A stretch of DNA of 64,000 nt from positions 33,978,710 through 34,042,709 of the forward strand of contig NC_031770.1 of NCBI RefSeq assembly GCF_001522545.3. The letters are read 5' to 3'. The notes beneath the pieces are model-generated. The model did no database searches, was not told the origin of the DNA, and was given only the letters and a program-made list of their open reading frames with translations. The stretch comes from Parus major. Taxonomy: Eukaryota > Chordata > Aves > Passeriformes > Paridae. Shown one piece after another: positions 1-10,556 of the stretch; the first letter of the stretch is position 1; each line of letters opens with the position of its first letter. Both the position numbers and the translations under genes were made by a program.

Positions 1-1084
1 GGGGAAAAGTTAAAACAATTGCCTGCAGACCAGACATATCTGCAAATGGAATAGTGTGCTGTACGAGATGGTGCGAAAACTTCTGGAAACACTGTGACCT
101 TGGTGGTGGTGGTGTGAGTACATACATTCCTCTGACTCACTCATGCTGAAAAGATATGATTTTTTTTTAATGAACCAAATCTTTCCCATGCTTGCAATTA
201 GTGTTTATTCACTTCAAACAGTGTTTGTCCCCTTCAACATCACACAATGTGGTTTTATTCTATTAGCAGTGAAATAGCTGGCTCCAGGCTGTTGAGTTGA
301 AGAGGGTAATATGGTGAACATTTCTTTTTGATGCTATATACTCTTGGTTTCCTAATGGCAGGAACGAAGAAAGCAGCCAGGGGACAGATTTTAGAGAATA
401 AAAATCTGTTGAGGAGCAAGACCCTGATGTTAAGTTGGTGCTATAGTGACAAGCAGTATCCAAAGCTCTAGCTACTGCAGACCAGTAGGATTTAAGGTAG
501 AGTTTGAGGCTTCCATCAAATAGATCTTATTTCCCTCATCACAATTGGATCACCAGCTTATTCCTCTCTGCAGTTCATTTCCATATTGCTTCTGAGCAAC
601 TTTATCTATTGTCCCTGTTTCAACTGAAAATGGTATTAGAGAAGCTCAGCTTTCCTTTTCTTTCTGTTTCCAAAAATTAAGACTTGGGTAGAAGAAGCAG
701 AAAGTGTTCTCTAAACTGGACCTTTGCCTTGGATCCAGTGAAGTGTATTTTAGGACAGTGCTTTTCACATTGCTTTTTCTTATTTACTGCTGTTTGCTGT
801 TCTTGTCCTACAATGATTTTACTCTACTTTTGACTGCAGATAACAGCAGAATAGAGTGGTTTCATATGATGGTCTTCTGTGATGTCTCCCAAGACATTAT
901 AAAGACATAGATACTACAAAGTTGTCTAATTTCATGGCCCAGAAGATTTGAGAATTGTGCAATAAACAGATAATTAAAATAGTTAAATGTGGTGGATTTT
1001 TAAAGAGTTTTTATTCTGTTGAAGAGGGACAATAAATTCCAGTGTTTCCACTCCCCATCCAGCATCTCAAAAACTTTCAGTAAA

Positions 1085-1111
1085 ATATGTTAAACATATA
1101 GTTTAACATAT
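1085..1111. repeat. 11-bp perfect inverted repeat
   Basis: The arms 1085-1095 (ATATGTTAAAC) and 1101-1111 (GTTTAACATAT) are exact reverse complements around a 5-base ATATA loop. The surrounding DNA is AT-rich, so a chance origin is plausible. No flanking duplication suggests a mobile element. Confidence 0.7.
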
Positions 1112-1452
1112 AGTCCAAAGTATAGGACTATGAGGAAGAAAATGAATAAGCAGATAACGCAGAAATCCAGTTGTCCTTTATAATTTTCTTCAGACTACCT
1201 TTTTCTTTGGTTTTCATTATTTAGATGATACTGGTGCTGGAACCAGCAACCTCAGGATTAAATTTACATCAACATTATATAAACTGAAAATGAGGGAAAG
1301 TGAAGAACATGTGTGGAAACAACAAAAGAAAGCTTGGCTTCAATTATTTTAGTATTGGTGGAAAAAAAGCCTATTATTCTCAAACAAGTGCAGTATGAAA
1401 ATGCAGAATTTCTTATGACAGAGATGCCAGATAGTATTCCTAAAGTATAACC

Positions 1453-1477
1453 CCAAATCTCAGATGATGAGATTTGG
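1453..1477. repeat. 10-bp perfect inverted repeat
   Basis: The arms CCAAATCTCA (1453-1462) and TGAGATTTGG (1468-1477) pair perfectly around a 5-base loop. No further structure is visible on either side. Function is unknown and may be none. Confidence 0.7.
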
Positions 1478-1784
1478 TCATTAAGTGAGGAATTTTGGAA
1501 ACTTTATCATTAGGAAAATGTAAAAATTCCTGGAACTAAGAGCATAGAGACAAGTTCAGAGGAAATGAAGGCAATGACAAGAAATCCTGCAGTGGAATGT
1601 AAGCACAGCAGTAAGTACAATAGTTGAAATGTAAAGAGAGATCTCTGGCTAGAATATCTTTCCTGTGTTGATTTCTCAAATGTAAAATACCTTTCCTCAG
1701 TTTAAATTTTAGTCAATAGAATTAAAAACAAGTGTTTTCACTTTATTTGATCTAAATTTAACTATGCAATTGAATTGAATTTTT

Positions 1785-1845
1785 TTAATAGATAAAGCAT
1801 TTTAATAGATAAATTTAATAGATTTAATAGATTTAATAGATAAAT
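1785..1845. repeat. AT-rich degenerate tandem repeat
   Basis: Units of the type TTTAATAGATAAA and TTTAATAGA recur six or so times with small length changes. This looks like slippage-derived low-complexity DNA. Confidence 0.6.
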
Positions 1846-4082
1846 TTCTGTCAGTGGAAATTTTCTTAGACATCCTGATCTTAAGGGTTCCCTGATGGGC
1901 TGTTCCTTCTCTCATCATACTTCTGACATGGTAACTGTGAGTTTCACATGCCTGTGTACACAGTGTGGATGGAGTCGACTACTCTAATGCTATGAAGGAT
2001 CTCCTATCCCAGGCAGAGAAGGGGGGTAAAAAGGGACACAGCTTTGCAGTGAGCACACTGAAAAAACTGTCACTGATCTGCAACCATCCCTGGGGTTTTG
2101 AACCAAAATGCATCAGCCTAATTTTTTGACAGTTAAAGAAATTCAGTTGCAGAATGAAATTTTGGCAATTTTGTGCTTCTGTTCTTTAGATTTTTCTTAC
2201 TGATCTGAAATGGAATGCTGCTTTGAAATGTTGTGACTACACCCAGCTCCTTAAGGACCAAAATCCATGAAAATAGATGTAGAAATATGGCTGATCAGCA
2301 GCATAAAAATCTGTCATGAACTGTTTGCTCAGCTGAAAGTTAGAGTTGGTGTATTTGTGCATCTCTGGTATTCACAGATCATGAGTACCCAGACAAGTGA
2401 GAAATTGTCTAATATAGACAGAGCCTGTCTCTTGCAGCTTCTTGTATGAGGTTTTTTGGAGCAAGAAATAAAATTTGATTTTTAATGAAATAATTATAAA
2501 GAATTAAAACTGTGTGTTGTGAAGTGAAGCCATCTAGTCAGTAGTCAGGAACAACAGCATGTGATTGAAATGATGTGCCCCAGGACTTCATGTGTCACAT
2601 GAACTATTCTCCTAATTGGTTGCATAAGTCTTCATAAAACTCTCAATTGAAGGAGAATTTTACTGCAGAATTTTATTTTCATCTAACATTAATAAAATGG
2701 ATTTCTTTGTGTTTCTAAATGGAAAAAAATTACACTTATTTATACAGGTCTTCATAGATTTCCAAAATTGCTGTTCTATGATAGTAATGCATTGCTGACA
2801 GGAGATTTAGTAATGTGAACCTACTAACCAAATTGGGGGGAAAATCTACACTTCTTTTTTCCCCTCAAGAGAGAGAGAGTATAAGCATACATAATATTTA
2901 ACAGATATAATATTTGCATGCAGGTTGCTGTGCACAAATACACGCAAATATGTTTTGGAGGAAAGAAACTGCCACAAACCTACTCTATGACTATACTTTT
3001 ATTCCTGTGGGGTGGTTTCTGTGGTTTGGTTTGTGAGTTTTTTCTGATTTTTTTTTTTTTTCCAATTTCTATTTAAAATGTTGAAAGGGTTCATATATTT
3101 TTGGCAATCATCTAGAAGCTAATAAGCTGAGAGATGTTACAGAAAGTGTTGTGTGTCTACTACATTAGTAGAATTACACAGTTCTCAAAAGCTGTAATAT
3201 AGAGGAGAGCTGTATAAGAACAGGCTTGTTAATTTTCAATTACCATTCCACATATGCTCATCAAGGAAGTTATTCTATTGTTTAAAAACAGAGATTTAAA
3301 ATGGGCAAAAATGCTATTCTGAAAGTGTTATACGGCTTTTGCTCATATTGCTGTTTCTTACTGTTTGTGTGCCAGAAAGCCAATATTTTTTCTGATGGAC
3401 CTTTTAGATTTCACATTTTCATCTTCCCAGGGTAGTTTTATATTTTTTGAAAAGAGAAATATAATGTTTTCTGTGAGCTAGCCAAGGCTGATAAGTTTGT
3501 TCAAAACAACAAAAGGTTTAAGACAGATTCTGCCTTCCAAATTTCAGGGCTTTCGGGTTTATTTCTAAAACTAAAACCATAAAAAATCTGGATAGCTTGG
3601 TTAGTTTGGTATAGAGTTTTGACCTGAAATTCTTTTTACCTTGTTAATTTTTAAGTTTTTTAACTTAATTTTAAAGTTTTTATAGGGTTTCCAGACTTAA
3701 TTATCAATTATCTCTAGCATTTTCAGGTATCAAATCCTGAAATGCACTGTCTTATAAGTGGTGGTATTAGAAATCTCTGTTGTGCAAAATTCCATCTGGA
3801 AGATGTCATTGGTCTGGTTCTAGGCTGGATGACATTTAGGTTGTCATCTGGCATGAATATATACATTTGGATTGTTCATTTTGAACAAATTATTTAGATT
3901 TCTTCTGGTCATTTCTAAAAGGGGTATCTAAGTGTGCTCAGCTCTGTTCTGATGGAAGCTGCTGGTTCCAGCACCATAGTTGTGGTTTCAGAGGCTTGAG
4001 TATGTTTGGGTTCAGACAGGTCTCTGTAAAATTGCTGCAGATTCAGATACACCACAGGCTGTGGTATCAAGGGCTGGTGCTG

Positions 4083-4273
4083 GCGGCTGAACACTCCTGT
4101 GTGACTGGTGCGGCAGCAGGGCGGCGGATGCAGCGTTAGAGGGGGTTGGTACCATGGTTAATGTTGAAGCCTCAGTGGGTTGGTTGCTGCTGCTGTGCTC
4201 GGTGGGGGCTGAGGAGCTGGGTTTTTGGTCGCTGTCTGTAGCTGCTGCACACGTTTGGTTCCGTGCGCAGGGA
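4083..4273 (+). promoter_or_regulatory. Small GC- and CpG-rich patch with an ATG ORF
   Basis: About ten CpG dinucleotides fall within roughly 190 bases, whereas the kilobases on either side are strongly CpG-depleted. Inside it a favourable start context (ACCATGG) opens a 71-codon frame at 4154-4369. Its first 20 residues are hydrophobic with a leucine run (GWLLLLCSVGA), resembling a signal peptide. The patch is too short to meet usual CpG-island criteria. It could be a weak or decayed promoter with a first exon, or a fragment of a GC-rich repeat. I do not recognise the peptide as a known protein. Confidence 0.25.
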
Positions 4274-4379
4274 AAAAAAGGAGAAAGTGAACTTGTTTCT
4301 CAAATAAGCCAAAAAGTAGACATAAGCTTTCTTTCTTCAGGGTATGGCAAGGGTACTTATATGGGATAAAAATTTCAGG

Positions 4380-5090
4380 CTGTGCTCTGAGCTCCTAATT
4401 GGACCTTCAGCCAGTAAACCTGCTTAATTAACTAGATCTTCATCAAGCAAGGAGATGAGCCATGATGTAATCATTCTTCTAGTGCACTTGTCTAGAAATA
4501 GTCCCCTGGAGGTGATACAGATATCTCCAGGTATATGAGTCAGACACACCTTATTGTTTTTTTCTCCTTTGTTATATTTAGGCTTAGACATATCCACTGG
4601 GTTCTGTGCTTTCCCATTTGCAATGTCCTGTTACAGACAAGTTAGTGTAAGAGGAGAACAGCTTCTGTGTTGTGTTGTGAGATTCCATTCTTAACAATGG
4701 CCATGCACATGCTTTATATTAGAGGATTTATAGCATTTTTATATTTCACACTTAAATATTCCACTTTTCTTGATGTAAGAGATAATGATACAGGAAATCT
4801 GTCTAGCAGCACTTATTTTTGTGTACCAAGTTTATTATACTCTATATGGACTCCTAGCGAGCTGATCTGTGACTGAAGATTGCACTTTGATTTAGATTTT
4901 TATGAACCAAGCTGCTTGCCTGCCTATATCTTAGAGTGCTAACAAGATATACTATTAACATTTATGAACATCTGGAACTCTTTTTTGTTGAGATTTATTC
5001 TGTTGTGATGCACCTTTTAATGCTTTTAATATTTCTCTGTTCAGGATAGTGGAACTGTAGAAGTACTGATATGAACTGGTATTTGGGACT
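4380..5090. other. Gene-free AT-rich stretch
   Basis: Nothing recognisable apart from chance short open frames. Confidence 0.6.
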
Positions 5091-5097
5091 CAATCTT

Positions 5098-5466
5098 GTT
5101 TATATATCCTTTTAGACCTTGAGTGAAAAATCTGCAGGCTCGTGAAGTAAAATCAGACTAAGAAACTACCAGAATGCCAAAAATGGAAAAACTCACACCA
5201 GAAGGCCTTGAAAGTTTCATATCACATTGCCTTTAGACTTTGATGCTGACCTGCGACTAAAGAAGCCAAATCCTGCAATTGACCCTGAAATTCTGGATGA
5301 GTTTTTAATATTCTGTCTTCCTGCTGGCTGTTTGCTGTATCTGTTTAGAGTATAAACCTTGGTGGGCAAGGGCTATCAAGAATATGTCAGGCAGGTCAGT
5401 GAGCATGGCAGATTGAGAATCTCTGCTGAAGACTCCAGGATCCGTAAAGCTGTGGATTTCTATTAG
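5098..5466 (+). pseudogene. Decayed coding-like stretch, unidentified
   Basis: The plus strand shows protein-like sequence interrupted by disruptions. One frame covers about 5120-5210 and includes the peptide MPKMEKLTPEGLESF. Reading then shifts near 5210 into another frame that runs to 5466, with in-frame stops at 5353-5355 and 5464-5466. That second frame carries charged, globular-looking sequence such as RLKKPNPAIDPEILDEF, and after the stop EHGRLRISAEDSRIR. The composition looks more like decayed coding DNA than random AT-rich sequence. I cannot name the parent gene, and see no poly-A tail or flanking duplication that would mark it as a processed copy. It could also be a chance run. Confidence 0.28.
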
Positions 5467-5469
5467 GAT

Positions 5470-8400
5470 TTGATCCAAATCAATAGATTGTTGCTGATCA
5501 CTAGCATATTATTTTCTTCTCCCTGCTTTAGACTGTGCCATGCATCGTTTTCCTCAGTTTTGGCAGTATCTAATTACATGTTTAGAACTTGCTAAATTGG
5601 CAAAAAGTATTCCAAGAAATAAGGAATAAAAAGGAAGAAAAAGAATATTTTTTTTAATGCCAGTGTGACAGTGGTCTGGGAAAGCTTTTCTGAGTGATCA
5701 GGGAAGTCTGAAAAAGAAGAAAACAACAGGATTGTTAGGAGAGGAAGAGCAATATCTGCTGTCAGCAGAAAACTCTTAGTTCAGTTCCACTATAACAATA
5801 AATTGTGTAATAGGGAATGGTGCATTCATGTTTCTCTCCATTTTGGTAAGCAGCTTTGTGTGGGTCACTATAACATTGACAGCATGAGGTAGTGGTCTAA
5901 ACTCCGTTGTTGACACACGAGGCATAAGTGTGAAAATATTTCAGCGTTTCATAGTAGAACGTAGTTATTTTCCACATTCCTTGTAATTCCATCACTTCTT
6001 TGATCTGGAAAAATGGAAAGCAACATGGGAGGTTATTAAGAAAACTCATATTCCAACAGTTCCTACTTCAGTTATTCTGTTGCATTTTATTTTGTGAACA
6101 TTAGTGGATGAGAGACAGAAGGAAGGGAACACAAGTATTTCAACACATTATTAATATTTTGCATATTTTTGAGTTTTTTCTGGAGTTTGCAAATGCAAAC
6201 AGGAACTTTTTAAAATACCGAGATTTGGAGTTTAGTGACCATTACCACTGACTCACATAAAATTCTGTATGAGTCACAGAGAACCATATGGGTGTTTTTC
6301 CCTTGACTGCAAAGTAAATCCAGTTCCTGGGAACAGATGCTCCTCTGATGAAGCTCTGCTGACAGAGTGGCAGTTCAGCAGTGTTGCAGGCTAGCTGTAT
6401 TCAAAGAGAAAGTCAGCAAACCCAATGTGCTTTGTGAACCCAAGGATCAGACTGATTTTTACTAAGAGATCAAAGTAGTGAAAAATGACTTTGAAATCCT
6501 GCATAGACTGTGAAAATTAAAGGTGTGACTATTTGGAATGATTAAATGATCTGAAGATGTATTTGAGCAAGCTCTAAACAAATGAAGTGTAGTTAGTTCT
6601 CCCTGGATTAAATGTCCTGCAGAAAAAGGTAATATAACTGTATGCTTTAGATATTTGAGGAAATGCATCTAGCAAGTCAGGAGGAAACTATTGTGAAAAT
6701 AGTGTCAAGGTTGGAGGAGTTTTTAAAAAATACACGTCTAATCTTTTGCCTTCTGAAGTCTTCTGCAAATCTTTGTTTTAAAACTCTAGCTCTTAATAAG
6801 TGGAGGAATGGGAAGTCATTGAAGGAGGTGGAAAAATGTGAAGGAAAAGTGTCCAGGAGAGGAATAAAGAGCTGGTACTTTATAACATATCCTCCAGGTG
6901 TCATCACAAAGACAAATGAAACTCTTTCTGGTTTTGAATGAAGTTTGACAATTAGTTTGGCCAGCACAATCACTGCTGGGAACAGTAATACTATGCACTA
7001 AGAGAAACTGTGTATTTTCAGTGTTAACAATGTAAACATGTTACTTGTAAACAGAATGAGGGAAGTCAGAGGATAAAATCTGCCTTAGAGTTTCTGTGCC
7101 AGCAGGTGTGATACGAGGGGAATGCAAATGGTAGCAGCCTGCGCTGCCAGCACACTCCGCACACATAGCACAATGCCAGCCAGGAAGTCTTTATGCAATT
7201 ATTGGAACTTCTGCATTTCTCCTGTAGATAACACACTCTATTTCTTCTTGTCATTGTGAGGAAGGCAGATGCTGAAGCAGATATTATATTGGAACCTTAT
7301 TTTCTGTGTTCTTCCAGTGTGCAGTGCAAGGTAAGCCTGCATTCTTAACCTGACAGTTGCCACTTTCAATTCTTCTATTTTGCTGTTTTTGTCTGAATGG
7401 AATTGCATTATAACTCAGCCTCTTATAGGGCAGGACAGCAGAGCTGATCAGGAGCTGGATAATGTACTCAGTTCTTGTTGGAAGTTGCACACTTGACAAA
7501 ACAAAAACCTTGTTTTGTTTCCAAGTTCTCCTGAGTTTGGTTTCCAAGTTCTCCACATTGAAAGTTTTTCAGTTTTGAATTTAATCCAGGTTTTTTTTTT
7601 TTTTGTTAGAAATATTTATTAAATTGTAGTGAAAAGGCTTTAAAAAATGTAGCCTTCTTTTGTTTTAATTCTTATTTTTATTTTTTTTTCCTGCACAGCT
7701 CTGTAGGTATGGGGTTTTATGATCTTCATCATGTATCTGGGCAGGAAAGCTTTGCCACATTGCTCCTCTAATATGCCATGCTCAAACACTGGGATCAAAT
7801 TGACTAGGGACATAAAAACAGCTGAGGCACAGACAGGAGTCACAATTGTCAAACCTCAATGCAGCAAAGCTAAGCTAAAGTGCGAGCAGGCAGAGACAAA
7901 CAAAACCTTAAATGTGTGAGGAATCCTGGTATAAGCAAGGAGCACCATGCAACTCCATTCACTATGACACCAACAGCTGCCTGTTATCTGGGAATTAGGC
8001 ATAAGATCAGTGTTTACCCTGTGAAGGTTCTGATAAATTAAATGCCCTCTAATCTGGTTAATTGTTTATGGCAATGTATTTAACATTAATCATGCTTTCC
8101 TCAAACAATTGGCAAGTGTTTCTTTGGGGGAAGATTGGTAGGCTGAGTAAATCCTCTGATATTTTCTTGAGGAAGGTGCTGCTGGCATCCTGAGTGTTTC
8201 TGGCTTAATCTCCACGCAACCTCAGGGCTCTTTCTGGGATGTAGTAGCTATCTTTTGTTATGTCTCTATGGTAATGCTGTACATATGTAAAAATCAGCAC
8301 TGCATGCTCCAGCATAAAATGAAAAAGCTGATATTTCTGTGATGAGGTACTTACTAATATGATACACATCTCTGATAATGGGTAGGTGTAATGACAATGC

Positions 8401-9834
8401 CTAGAGATAAGGAGTCATAAGGTAATGACACCACACTGATCTATTCCTACATAGAAAATAGAGAAAACAGGGCAAAACAACACATTATTCTCACTAAAAA
8501 GCCCTCAACATGCATTTGTACTATCATTTATTTAAGTAATTGGCTCTTACAAAATAAAAAAGGCAGAAATATCAAGCACAGGGTAAAGAAGATGTAAAAA
8601 TATAATAACTTCCATGTGACATTGTCCTAAAATTACATCTTATTAGTCCTTGGAGAACTTTACTGTTTGGTAATTTCAGCAGGCTTACAGTGCAGTCATT
8701 GAGCTTGAAAGAAGCACATTGTCTTTGATTTGGAGAGAAAGTGCCATTTTGCAATTTCAGTCAAAGACAGAAATACAGTTTTTAAGTTTCCAGCTGAGTA
8801 ATTTTTACTTTCTGTTAATGAGTGCAGGTGAAATGAGTCAATGGATGCAATGGAAATAAACCATAGCTCTTCCTAATCCTTTTGAGAACTGATTTCTGGA
8901 TTTAGAACAATTATTAGAAAACTAATACTTTTTATTAGAAAAGTTTATATAACTATGCCTACCCACAGACATAGAGGAATGTTACATGTGCCACTCTTGT
9001 GGTATTTCTTGATTTATTTCAGTAGAAGTATCTGACTTGTAAAGAAAAATAATTCTGAAAATGTAAACATCAGTTTTTTTGTATAACAAATCCATAGCAA
9101 AATTGTGGTTTAATAAAATATATTTCTAATTAACACAAATTTGGGGTTCTTTATAACTAAACTTAATTTTTTTCTAATATTTTAGACTTTGCTTTAAACG
9201 TAGTCTACTTACTATCTTTAGAAATATTTTTAATGATTGTCCAAAATAAACCACATAACAATGCATCTCTTAGATTTCATAAGTGTGCAAATACTTCTAG
9301 CTTTGAAAATTTGCAAATACAAGACTCCACTAATCCTCCTTCCATTAAATTTTTTTCATCATGCTACTTAAAAATAGCAACATTCAGAACAAATAAGCAT
9401 TAAACTTATGTTTAATAAATTTAAATAACTCATATTTAATAAGTGTGAGTGATATAAATTTTAATTTGTTACAATAGAAGTTTAATTAGTTTAGTCAAAA
9501 TTAGCTTGTATTTTTGTTCTCCTCAGACAAAATAGTAGAAGAAATCAAGCTTAAATTGTCTTTAGTACATTCTCTACCTTCTCTACTAGTAAGCCTCTCT
9601 GTCTTTGGAACTGAATGTGTCTTGAGTCACAGACTGCCATATGAAAGAGAAGCTGAAGTAGAGAAAGATATGTTTCCACTTTGAACAAAGAATATCCATT
9701 TGATCTGGAAGCTTTCATTGCATCATCTGTGATGTTGCTTTTGAGACTAGTGCTTATTGCAAATTTCCATAATTTGACTATATTAGCCATAAACATTTCC
9801 TTTCTTTATTTTGACTAAGAACATAATTTCTAAC
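5470..9834. other. Gene-free stretch
   Basis: No gene or repeat family is recognised. Overlapping open frames of 60-98 codons on both strands near 6660-7000 lack any motif. A 23-base imperfect tandem duplication lies at 7518-7554 (repeating TTTCCAAGTTCTCC). The part from 8900 to 9540 is especially AT-rich. Confidence 0.55.
7518..7554. repeat. Short tandem duplication, 23-bp unit
   Basis: TTTCCAAGTTCTCC occurs at 7518-7531 and again at 7541-7554, separated so that the period is 23 bases. This is a local duplication with no evident function. Confidence 0.6.
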
Positions 9835-9840
9835 CCTTAG
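9835..9840. repeat. Target-site duplication, left copy (CCTTAG)
   Basis: The six bases CCTTAG directly abut the TGTTG end of the LTR at 9841 and recur exactly at 10551-10556 after its other end. A 6-bp duplication is typical of class II (ERVK-like, beta/alpharetrovirus-related) integration. Confidence 0.85.
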
Positions 9841-10550
9841 TGTTGACTCTTCAACGCGGATTCCAGGAGTATTTCCAGGTCTCAAAGAGGCACAAGGAGT
9901 TGATGGTTGCTAGAAAGGTATTTAATGTATAAAAGCATCATCTCAAAGGCAATGAGTTTAGAAAGTTACTGTCTTTACTAAAGCTTTGGCATAAAGTCCT
10001 GAGTTCTGAGCAGCAGCTCTCTGGTATAAGGTCCCGATGTTCAGGGCAGCAGCTTCTTGTGTGGAGTTCTGTTGTCCTGGGCTACAAGAGCAGTTGGTGA
10101 TGATGATGGTGCTGCTGTCCTTCTTCTTCAGATTTTTTTTTTTTCTTGATTCCCCAATACAGGGGATTAAATTCATAAATCATCCAATCAGCTAAAAACA
10201 CACTTCTAAAACAATACTTTCTTCACCAATCAGAACTTAATTCTAACATGCGAAGGCAATGGGTATTATCTGTTTATGTGAGTAATTCTATGTGTTCTTA
10301 TCTAAGAATGCAAACTATATTTTCATTATCTCTAGAGCTAAGTTGAATTTGTGAAGGGTATTATCTCTGAACTTTAAACTGGGTAATAAGGCTTTTCACT
10401 AGCTAACACAGACCCTTAGGGCACTTAAGCTATATTTTTACTTCCTTAAAACTAAAACCTACACTTTTACTCTGTACCTATGATTTAATGTATTTTAATT
10501 CTTTTCTCTCTCTGAGGAGCTCAGAGAGGCTTTTATTTTGGATTCCAACA
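9841..10550 (-). mobile_element. Solo LTR of an endogenous retrovirus, ERVK-like
   Basis: This is a 710-base element. On the minus strand it runs from TGTTGGAATCC (10550 inward) to GAGTCAACA (ending 9841), giving the canonical TG...CA ends with a 5-base terminal inversion. It is flanked by perfect CCTTAG duplications. The expected LTR signals appear in order on the minus strand: two ATTGG (inverted CCAAT) boxes at about 10183-10187 and 10226-10230, a TATA-like ATTTATGAA at about 10172-10180, and a polyadenylation-type ATTAAA at 9921-9926, leaving a U5 of about 80 bases. No internal retroviral sequence adjoins either side, so it is a solo LTR left by recombination between the two LTRs. The 6-bp duplication suggests class II; the exact subfamily name is unknown to me. 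The intact duplication implies a moderate rather than very old age. Confidence 0.87.
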
Positions 10551-10556
10551 CCTTAG
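10551..10556. repeat. Target-site duplication, right copy (CCTTAG)
   Basis: Exact copy of 9835-9840, directly abutting the CAACA end of the LTR. Confidence 0.85.

Larger units (their letters stand above)
1..4080. other. AT-rich gene-free stretch
   Basis: No gene or recognisable transposon is visible. The stretch holds a short GGT run at 101-116, an 11-bp inverted repeat at 1085-1111, a 10-bp inverted repeat at 1453-1477, an AATAGATTT-type AT-rich tandem patch at about 1785-1845, a short GA run near 2870 and a poly-T run near 3050. Open frames of 60-70 codons occur at about the frequency expected by chance for AT-rich DNA and show no coding signature. Confidence 0.6.

Noticed and set aside
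9958..10176. 72-codon minus-strand frame
   Set aside because: It lies inside the solo LTR, in its R/U5-side sequence, and is not a gene.
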